Shown here: piece by piece, positions 1-5,056 of the stretch | Position numbering within the stretch: the first letter of the stretch is position 1 | How the letters are laid out: each line of letters opens with the position of its first letter | Assembly (NCBI RefSeq): GCF_015207245.1 | Contig: NZ_JADEXF010000363.1 | Coordinates: 1-5,056 of the forward strand | DNA from: Nostoc cf. edaphicum LEGE 07299 | GTDB taxonomy: Bacteria; Cyanobacteriota; Cyanobacteriia; Cyanobacteriales; Nostocaceae | Length of the DNA stretch: 5,056 nt | Reading direction: 5' to 3' | Position numbers and translations under genes: made by a program | The notes under the pieces: model-generated | Database searches by the model: none | Seen by the model: the letters and a program-made list of their open reading frames with translations, nothing else | Told to the model about the DNA's origin: nothing

Positions 1-2
1 CT

Positions 3-584
3 TTTGCATTGGGTCATCGTCCTGTGGTGATTGCGATGACAGCTAATGTAATGAAAGAAGACGAACAAACGTGTCTAAATGCCGGAATGGACGACTATTT
101 GAGTAAGCCAGTATTTAAAGAAAAATTGGCTGAGACTTTAGAGCATTGGACAGGTGTGATCGTTTCCCAGCAAGAAGCAGGTGTGTATGAACAGACAGTT
201 TCCACTGACTTAGCAATTGATTGGGAACATTTACATCAGATATCAGGAAATGATGAAGAATTTGAATTAAATTTATTGCAAATATGCGTTGAAGATATTA
301 AACCCCGTTTAGAGATAATTAAAGCAGCGATCGCAACGGATGACTTTGAGCAAATAGCGCGAGAAACTCATCACGTTAAAGGTGCTAGTGCCAACATTGG
401 AGCCACAGCTATGTACTTAGCAACTGACAAACTAGAACAACTAGCTAGCGATCGAGACCTTAAAGGTACTACTAATTTAATTTTAGAATTAGAAGAATTT
501 GTCAACTGCATTCAATACTTTTTAATTAAAAACAAAGCCGTGAAGGAGGCAGGAGGCAGGAGGCAGGGGGCAGGTGGGCACTGA
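3..584 (+). CDS. Receiver + Hpt phosphorelay protein, 3' end (5' end outside window)
   Basis: This is the C-terminal part of a multidomain signalling protein, probably a hybrid sensor histidine kinase. The reading frame runs off the left edge, so the TTG at position 9 is not a true start. Visible first is the end of a response-regulator receiver: the VVIAMTAN strand with its conserved Thr, then NAGMDDYLSKPV with the conserved Lys near residue 35. The phospho-accepting Asp lies upstream of the window. After a linker of about 25 residues comes an Hpt domain (about residues 70-175). It carries the motif THHVKGASANIG, whose first His (about residue 123) matches the phosphorylated His of the AHxLKG consensus. 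Hpt domains pass phosphate from a receiver to a downstream response regulator. The last residues (EAGGRRQGAGGH) are Gly-rich because a GGAGGCA tandem repeat runs into the gene end. The family call is firm; the signal and partner cannot be told. Confidence 0.93.
   Translation, partial: FALGHRPVVIAMTANVMKEDEQTCLNAGMDDYLSKPVFKEKLAETLEHWTGVIVSQQEAGVYEQTVSTDLAIDWEHLHQISGNDEEFELNLLQICVEDIKPRLEIIKAAIATDDFEQIARETHHVKGASANIGATAMYLATDKLEQLASDRDLKGTTNLILELEEFVNCIQYFLIKNKAVKEAGGRRQGAGGH
545..572. repeat. GGAGGCA heptamer tandem repeat
   Basis: Four head-to-tail heptamers are visible: three GGAGGCA and one GGGGGCA, with a degenerate fifth (GGTGGGC) after them. Short tandem heptamers of this kind are a known trait of filamentous cyanobacterial genomes. 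This one sits at the very end of the Hpt reading frame and encodes its Gly/Arg-rich tail, so an ancestral stop codon was probably displaced by repeat growth. Confidence 0.85.
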
Positions 585-822
585 GCGACTTGCTTACGGC
601 AAATGGACTGTGTACAACGCTGGCGCTCTTGGATTATGCACCCAGTCAACCTGCTCTGTTGCTGGCTGAAAACCAAGATTGTGGTGTCGAGTTGAAAGAC
701 TGTCATGAAAGAAGGTACTGGTTCCGCTGCGCTCGTGCCAAATGGTGAAAAATGGTCGATGCTGTCGGGCAATGGTTTCCATGACACTACATCAAAGACA
801 ATTGCCCAATCCATCCCGACAC
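585..822. other. Intergenic stretch with no recognised gene
   Basis: About 240 bases lie between the Hpt gene and the promoter of the RNA/Rsr locus. All three forward frames are broken by stops, and the minus-strand frames here encode nothing I recognise and have no convincing ribosome site. TCTTGG near 628 can pair with CCAAGA near 673, but the rest gives no clear fold. An isolated ACTTGC occurs at 588-593. I see neither the full three-module scaffold nor a T-loop with flanking stem. It may be decayed coding or mobile DNA. Confidence 0.45.
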
Positions 823-851
823 TTGACATTATGTAAATCGTGTACTACATT
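823..851 (+). promoter_or_regulatory. Sigma70-type promoter of the Y-RNA/rsr locus
   Basis: A perfect -35 box TTGACA (823-828) is followed after 17 bases by TACATT (846-851), a fair -10 box. Transcription would start near 858-860. The first feature downstream is a hairpin (878-898), then structured RNA module 1, the small gene, module 2 and rsr. No other strong promoter is visible before rsr, so one long transcript from here, later cut, is the simplest reading. Confidence 0.65.
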
Positions 852-858
852 TGTAGTA
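843..858. promoter_or_regulatory. Perfect dyad over the -10 box, candidate operator
   Basis: TACTACATTTGTAGTA is a 7-base perfect inverted repeat with a TT spacer, lying across the -10 box. Its core TACANNTGTA is the form recognised by BlaI/MecI/CopY-family winged-helix repressors, so repression by such a protein is plausible but not shown. The right half with its next bases, TGTAGTATA (852-860), recurs at 4783-4791 just upstream of RNA module 3. Confidence 0.5.
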
Positions 859-877
859 TACAAGAAAAGCCTCCTCA

Positions 878-898
878 AAAGCATTGCAATAATGCTTT
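878..898 (+). other. Leader hairpin ahead of RNA module 1
   Basis: AAAGCATT (878-885) pairs perfectly with AATGCTTT (891-898) around the 5-base loop GCAAT. It lies between the predicted transcription start and the first acceptor strand of module 1 at 903. No T-run follows, so it is not a standard terminator. It may be a processing or stability element of the primary transcript. Confidence 0.45.
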
Positions 899-902
899 CC
901 TT

Positions 903-1114
<212 letters not shown>

Positions 1115-1128
1115 ATATCAGTTCGTAA

Positions 1129-1350
<222 letters not shown>

Positions 1351-1357
1351 ATTTCAG

Positions 1358-1372
1358 AGTCATCCAGTGACT
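1358..1372 (+). other. Small hairpin between the 66-aa gene and RNA module 2
   Basis: AGTCA (1358-1362) and TGACT (1368-1372) form a 5-bp stem with loop TCCAG, eight bases after the stop codon. There is no T-run, so termination is unlikely. It could mark the boundary where module 2 is cut from the shared transcript. Confidence 0.35.
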
Positions 1373-1384
1373 TAAGATTTAATT

Positions 1385-1571
1385 CCGCGCCCTAACTTGT
1401 GAAGCCTACACACTCCGGCAACGGAATGCAGGTGAACGATTCCTGTCGCTCCCTTTGATGGGAGCGTAGCCAAATTGGTATAGGCAATTGTGAAAACTGC
1501 TTTGCTAACTTGTGCGGAATTTCAATTATTTAAAGCACAAGTTATACACAATGCTTCTACAACTTGCGCGG
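1385..1571 (+). ncRNA. RNA module 2: YrlA-like Y RNA with permuted tRNA domain
   Basis: Outer stem CCGCGC (1385-1390) pairs with GCGCGG (1566-1571). The internal loop is CCTAACT / ACTT. Inner stem TGTGAAGC (1398-1405) pairs with GCTTC-T-ACA (1553-1561, one bulged T). GCCTACACACT (1404-1414) follows, then a GNRA hairpin TCCG-GCAA-CGGA (1414-1425). Next comes a tRNA-like domain in permuted order (T-arm, closed acceptor stem, D-arm; 1428-1485). A further stem ATTGTG (1487-1492) / CACAAT (1547-1552) encloses a 10-bp hairpin, TAACTTGTGC (1506-1515) with GCACAAGTTA (1535-1544). Bacterial YrlA-type Y RNAs are known to join an Rsr-binding stem to such a tRNA-like module, and this RNA lies directly upstream of rsr, as Y RNA genes often do. 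It probably binds Rsr and links it to other RNA enzymes. Exact ends are not visible; RNA processing from the rsr mRNA leader is likely. Confidence 0.85.
1428..1485 (+). other. Circularly permuted tRNA-like domain inside module 2
   Basis: In sequence order: T-arm-like hairpin GCAGG (1428-1432) / CCTGT (1442-1446); acceptor strand CGCTCCC (1447-1453); closing loop TTTGAT; complementary acceptor strand GGGAGCG (1460-1466, 7 perfect pairs); TA; D-arm GCC (1469-1471) / GGC (1483-1485) with a GG-containing loop typical of tRNAs. The old tRNA ends are joined by the 6-base loop, and the anticodon side opens toward the Y stem. The T-loop is 9 bases (TGAACGATT), not the usual 7-base TTCRANN, so a standard D-loop/T-loop contact may be altered. 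Confidence 0.78.
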
Positions 1572-1590
1572 TGACTTGATCACCTCGCGT
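1566..1590 (+). promoter_or_regulatory. Alternative hairpin in the rsr leader competing with module 2 closure
   Basis: GGTGA (1570-1574) pairs with TCACC (1580-1584). After a TC bulge, the GCGC before it can pair with GCGT (1587-1590). The strand GCGCGG is also the closing 3' strand of module 2, so the two folds exclude each other. This lies about 30 bases before the rsr ribosome site. A feedback role for Rsr bound to module 2 is possible but is inference. Confidence 0.35.
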
Positions 1591-1620
1591 GCAACATCTG
1601 GCTCCTCATCCATCACAACT

Positions 1621-3068
<1,448 letters not shown>

Positions 3069-3100
3069 GTTTTAAAGTATAGCAATGTTTATTATTACAA

Positions 3101-3121
3101 AAAGTAAGCATTGCTTACTTT
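3101..3121 (+). terminator. Hairpin after rsr, possible terminator
   Basis: AAAGTAAGC (3101-3109) and GCTTACTTT (3113-3121) form a perfect 9-bp stem around ATT, 33 bases after the rsr stop codon. Only a weak T-rich tail follows (GTAAATTTT), so it may act as a bidirectional terminator or as an mRNA 3' end. The minus-strand hydrolase and dehydrogenase remnant also end toward this hairpin. Confidence 0.5.
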
Positions 3122-3190
3122 GTAAATTTTAATCAGACTATCGTACATCGAAAAATTTTTCTCAAAATAAAGGTTGTTACTACTAGGGTT
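3122..3190. other. AT-rich spacer between convergent genes
   Basis: This stretch lies between the post-rsr hairpin and the dehydrogenase remnant. It holds the palindrome GAAAAATTTTTC (3150-3161) and nothing else I can name. Part of it may be the decayed body of the dehydrogenase gene. Confidence 0.4.
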
Positions 3191-3319
3191 TCATATTGTT
3201 GCAACAACATTCCATCTGTGCTTGGCAAAGTAAATAGTAGCCAGTTTACCAATACCATTGGATGTTCCAGTAACAAGGACTGTTTTAGAGATTGGTTTTA
3301 AAATGGCGTTTTGATTCAT
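3191..3319 (-). pseudogene. N-terminal remnant of a short-chain dehydrogenase/reductase
   Basis: Read on the minus strand from ATG at 3319, the 42 codons give a protein start with the SDR nucleotide-binding signature TGTSNGIG (about residues 17-24). It follows a beta strand (KTVLV) and precedes a helix and second strand ending NVVATI, then a stop. Full SDR proteins are about 250 residues and typically continue here with ATMR or similar. The stop arises at ACA-ATA-TGA where a two-base shift would give ACA-ATG-AAA, so a frameshift plus loss of the rest is likely. Its first 35 bases overlap the 3' end of the hydrolase gene in another frame, so the two probably formed an operon. It is unlikely to encode an active enzyme. 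Confidence 0.75.
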
Positions 3320-4361
3320 TTATTCTTTTTCGTAGTTGAGTAATCGTAAAATAAGTAAACAATATCCCTAAAGGTGCAACAGTCGATGCCGATTCAGGAA
3401 CACGTTTACTCTCTACTGTCACATTGGAGTCAGCAGCTTCACCTGTGTAATAAACGTAATTAAAAGCGTCTTTATCATTAAGAATACTTGCACGTAAAAA
3501 CAAACCACTCCACCGAGCAATTGTTTCAATAGCTACATCTTGATTAAGTGTAGAATTTATCGGGTCAGGAATTGCACCAGCAGGATTATTTGTATTTGTG
3601 ATACTAAAATGATTGGCACCTTTGATATTAATCAGTGCAGCAGGTGGATTTTTAATTTTGTCATAAGTTAAACTAGCCCGGAAAGGCAGCGCTCTGCCAT
3701 CACGATCCCCTTGCAGGAGTGCAACTGGTATTCCATCATTGTTAATAGGAAGATAAACATCATTCTCATTGCGAAGACCACCACCATAGAATGCTCCTGC
3801 TACAATTTGTTTAGGTCGAGAGAAAGAACCCGGACAAAGTGTTGGTTTCAAGCATAAATTTCCAATTGCAGATAATCCTACGGCGCTGCCTAACGAATGA
3901 CCCAATAATCCTACTTTCTCTGTATCCAGCAAGCCTACAATAGGTGAACTAACATTCTTATTTTCAACTACAATTTGTTGTAAAGCTGTATTAATTTGGC
4001 TAGTTTGGGGTAATAATGCTTCGCCAAATATTGGAGCTATACGCTTGCTGTTTGGCACCACTACTACAAATCCATAACGTGCAACTTGTTTAGCGTAATT
4101 AGAGTAATTTGATTTGTCAACTAGTGCACCTTGTAGTAATAGTGCTACTGGAAAGGAATAATTGCTTGTTTTTAAGTCTGTTGGATTAGGATAGTAAATA
4201 TCAGCTAGATTATTATCTCCAGTAATAGTAGTACTGTAGCTAGCAACGTTGTCAAACACAGGTGTCGGATTAAAGGAAGAAGCAGACCCTATTTCATTAA
4301 TACCCAATACAAGTAACGATGTGCTTGTACAAACTACTGACAAAGATTTGATATTCAACAA
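3285..4361 (-). CDS. Secreted alpha/beta hydrolase with PEP-CTERM-like anchor
   Basis: I place the start at TTG 4361 (358 residues) because GGAG (4373-4370) lies 8 bases ahead; the frame is open to TTG 4388, and the protein has no internal Met. The N-terminus has a Lys followed by a hydrophobic stretch (LSVVCTSTSLLVLGI), a signal peptide. The fold is an alpha/beta hydrolase of the dienelactone hydrolase / lipase-like group: strand and oxyanion turn VALLLQGA (about 72-79), nucleophile elbow GHSLG with Ser156, acid in LLQGDRDG (Asp219 or Asp221), and His251 in GANHFS. This is a complete Ser-Asp-His triad. Near the end, VPESASTV, a hydrophobic stretch and RKR (about 321-346) match the layout of a PEP-CTERM sorting signal, with PES in place of PEP and 12 extra residues after the basic cluster. 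It is probably exported and cell-surface or matrix associated; the substrate is unknown. No link with the RNA system is evident. Confidence 0.85.
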   Translation of the reverse strand: MLNIKSLSVVCTSTSLLVLGINEIGSASSFNPTPVFDNVASYSTTITGDNNLADIYYPNPTDLKTSNYSFPVALLLQGALVDKSNYSNYAKQVARYGFVVVVPNSKRIAPIFGEALLPQTSQINTALQQIVVENKNVSSPIVGLLDTEKVGLLGHSLGSAVGLSAIGNLCLKPTLCPGSFSRPKQIVAGAFYGGGLRNENDVYLPINNDGIPVALLQGDRDGRALPFRASLTYDKIKNPPAALINIKGANHFSITNTNNPAGAIPDPINSTLNQDVAIETIARWSGLFLRASILNDKDAFNYVYYTGEAADSNVTVESKRVPESASTVAPLGILFTYFTITQLRKRINESKRHFKTNL

Positions 4362-4369
4362 AATAGCTA

Positions 4370-4373
4370 CTCC
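4370..4373 (-). promoter_or_regulatory. Putative ribosome binding site of the hydrolase
   Basis: On the minus strand GGAG lies 8 bases before TTG 4361 and 11 bases before the next TTG (4358). It favours one of these non-ATG starts over TTG 4388. An ATG at 4375 is out of frame and meets a stop at once. Confidence 0.45.
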
Positions 4374-4388
4374 ATTTCTAAGCAACAA

Positions 4389-4780
4389 AACGTATTTATT
4401 CTAATACTTCTGTTTAAACTACCATAGTATTTGTACCCTTAGTTTTTTTACTGTAGGTAGATGCTAGGGTGTAAACCAAAAGGTTTTGGAAACTCAAACC
4501 CTGTACTTTACCAATCATTAAAATAACGTTGATACCATTACTGCACTGCGATCGCTGTAGATTTTTAGTAAGGCAACCTGTACTATTTTGTGCCAATTAG
4601 TTACAGTGACAATAGTTATATTTAGTTATGCATACCGAGTGCAATCGCCTATATGAAGGATACTTCCGTACCATTGCCCTTACGCATGGCAGGCGCAAAT
4701 GAGCGATCGCTGACGCAGTAGATAATTCAATCATCTTTATCTAGCTTTACCTCTTGTCTTGTAATCGATAAAGTAGTATT
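4389..4780. other. Intergenic stretch between hydrolase and RNA module 3
   Basis: About 390 bases hold no gene I can support. There are two HIP1 octamers (4548-4555 and 4703-4710, the second within the palindrome AGCGATCGCT). The frame on the minus strand at 4414-4596 has no recognisable product or ribosome site. The hydrolase promoter should be here, reading left; I see only weak TA-rich candidates near 4400-4430. I found no Y-like scaffold in this stretch. Confidence 0.5.
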
Positions 4781-4784
4781 TCTG

Positions 4785-4803
4785 TAGTATAATGTACTAT
4801 AAT
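4785..4803 (+). promoter_or_regulatory. Promoter region and dyad for RNA module 3
   Basis: Two TATAAT hexamers occur (4788-4793 and 4798-4803). The second would start transcription at about 4810, exactly where the closing stem of module 3 begins. No good -35 box is seen, so an activator or alternative sigma factor may be needed. The first hexamer lies in the dyad TAGTA-TAATG-TACTA (4785-4799). TGTAGTATA (4783-4791) is identical to 852-860 at the module 1 promoter, suggesting shared control. Confidence 0.6.
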
Positions 4804-4837
4804 AATATCTTGCGTGCCCCAACTCGTGGAGCCTACA

Positions 4838-4859
4838 TACTAGTACGAGAGGAAAAGTA
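4838..4859 (+). other. Sarcin-ricin loop mimic (23S helix 95)
   Basis: CTAGTACGAGAGGA (4840-4853) is identical over 14 bases to the near-universal sarcin-ricin loop of 23S rRNA, as I remember the E. coli sequence (around 2652-2665). It includes the bulged G (4843), the GAGA tetraloop (4847-4850), the ricin-target A (4848, E. coli A2660) and the sarcin cleavage site after G4849. The rRNA stem CTCC/GGAG is replaced by TACT/AGTA (4838-4841/4856-4859), so pairing is kept with different bases. In the ribosome this loop is contacted by EF-Tu and EF-G. Confidence 0.9.
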
Positions 4860-4906
4860 ACACTGCCAAATGCAGTGCGCGTGTGTGAATGGGGAGTACG
4901 AAGAAC

Positions 4907-4962
4907 CTGGGAGGTAGGCTTAAAAGTAGCCATCCTTAAAAGAGTGTGTAACAACTCACCAG
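4907..4962 (+). other. GTPase-associated centre mimic (23S helices 42-44, L11 site)
   Basis: Setting A4922 as E. coli A1067, positions 4906-4963 align without gaps to 1051-1108, with 42 of 58 identical by my hand count from memory. A1067 and A1095 (4950), the thiostrepton contacts, are kept. Helix 42 is kept through changes on both strands: 1053-1106 C-G to U-A and 1054-1105 A-U to G-C. The base triple 1072/1092-1099 changes from C/C-G to U/U-A. Position 1061 is A, a base known to stabilise this fold in the isolated E. coli fragment. It should therefore fold and could bind ribosomal protein L11. Confidence 0.9.
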
Positions 4963-5024
4963 TGGAGTCCCTCTAGTAACTGAGAACACGCAATGCTCCA
5001 CCAACTTGCACGCAGAATTTTATT

Positions 5025-5042
5025 AATTCGTAATTCGTAATT
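5025..5042. repeat. AATTCGT short tandem repeat
   Basis: Two AATTCGT units and a partial third (AATT) lie just after RNA module 3. The related TTCGTAATTAA occurs at 1122-1132 just after module 1. Such repeats are common between genes in filamentous cyanobacteria. Confidence 0.7.
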
Positions 5043-5056
5043 AAGAAAGTTAGATT

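Larger units (their letters stand above)
4811..5014 (+). ncRNA. RNA module 3: Y-RNA-like scaffold displaying two 23S rRNA mimics
   Basis: Outer stem TGCGTGC (4811-4817) pairs perfectly with GCACGCA (5008-5014). The internal loop is CCCAACTC / CAACTT. Inner stem GTGGAGC (4826-4832) pairs perfectly with GCTCCAC (4995-5001). Inside is a three-way arrangement: a sarcin-ricin-loop copy (4838-4859); hairpin CACTGC-CAAAT-GCAGTG (4861-4877); and stem GCGTGT (4879-4884) / ACACGC (4986-4991), which carries GGGA/TCCC (4892-4895/4968-4971) and then a copy of the GTPase-associated centre (4907-4962). The scaffold and the string GCCTACATACT (4831-4841) match modules 1 and 2, and the 3' side ACACGCAATGCTCCAC closely resembles ACACAATGCTTCTAC of module 2. 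No reading frame makes sense here. The RNA probably binds Rsr and exposes ribosomal factor-binding elements; function is inferred. No T-run terminator is seen before the window end. Confidence 0.88.

Noticed and set aside
512..829. Minus-strand frames of 105 and 62 codons
   Set aside because: They run across the GGAGGCA repeat and the intergenic stretch, have odd Cys/Pro-rich composition and no ribosome site.
843..858. LexA box at the module 1 promoter
   Set aside because: The dyad lacks the spaced AGTAC/GTTC-type halves expected of the cyanobacterial SOS box; TACANNTGTA fits BlaI/CopY-type sites better.
1385..1571. Riboswitch in the rsr leader
   Set aside because: The recognisable tRNA-type arms and the Y-like stem explain the structure; no known ligand-binding riboswitch core was seen.
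4414..4596. 60-codon minus-strand open frame upstream of the hydrolase
   Set aside because: No recognisable product, no ribosome site and a low-complexity start; treated as chance.
4727..4954. 75-codon minus-strand open frame over RNA module 3
   Set aside because: It lies across a perfectly paired structured RNA with rRNA-like sequence, has no ribosome site, and its translation shows no domain.
4811..5014. Degraded 23S rRNA gene or assembly artefact
   Set aside because: Only two non-adjacent 23S elements are present, placed inside new perfectly paired stems, with compensatory changes that preserve the fold; decay or misassembly would not give this.

Overview
The window looks like a piece of a filamentous or otherwise HIP1-rich cyanobacterial genome. 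The octamer GCGATCGC occurs six times in 5 kb (from 327, 1271, 2502, 2556, 4548 and 4703). There are short tandem repeats of the Nostoc/Anabaena type (GGAGGCA heptamers at 545-572, AATTCGT units at 5025-5042), a receiver-Hpt signalling protein and a PEP-CTERM-like secreted hydrolase.

Layout. 3-584 (+) is the 3' end of a receiver + Hpt phosphorelay protein. 585-822 has no gene I recognise. 823-3068 (+) is a compact Ro60/Y RNA locus: a TTGACA-17-TACATT promoter overlapping a perfect dyad, then structured RNA module 1, a 66-residue conserved-looking protein, structured RNA module 2, and a 477-residue TROVE + vWA protein (Ro60 orthologue, Rsr). A hairpin follows at 3101-3121. On the minus strand lie a broken short-chain dehydrogenase remnant (3191-3319) and a secreted alpha/beta hydrolase (3285-4361). 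About 400 bases without a recognised gene follow, and then a third structured RNA module (4811-5014, +) with its own TATAAT box, close to the window end.

The main result is the three RNA modules. All share one scaffold: outer stem, asymmetric internal loop (5' CCYRAC, 3' AACTT), inner stem, then the conserved string GCYTACAYACT, then a different translation-machinery mimic in each. Module 1 carries a tRNA-like unit with a CUA (amber-reading) anticodon, and the scaffold itself sits in the anticodon loop of a second tRNA-like body. Module 2 carries a circularly permuted tRNA-like domain, as in the bacterial YrlA class of Y RNA. Module 3 carries two pieces of 23S rRNA that lie about 1600 nt apart in the ribosome: the sarcin-ricin loop and the GTPase-associated (L11-binding) centre. 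The GTPase-centre copy aligns without gaps over 58 positions with E. coli 1051-1108 as I remember it, and keeps compensatory changes in helix 42 and in the 1072/1092/1099 base triple. This points to a selected fold, not rRNA debris.

How it may work together (inference): Rsr is known in other bacteria to bind Y RNAs that act as adapters or gates for exoribonucleases, and to take part in 23S rRNA maturation under stress. Here the Y-like RNAs appear to have become a small family displaying different parts of the translation apparatus to, or away from, Rsr and its partners. They could serve as decoys for enzymes that attack tRNA anticodons or the ribosomal factor-binding site, or as docking platforms for ribosome-binding proteins. 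I know of no described Y RNA with rRNA mimicry, but I could not search for one.
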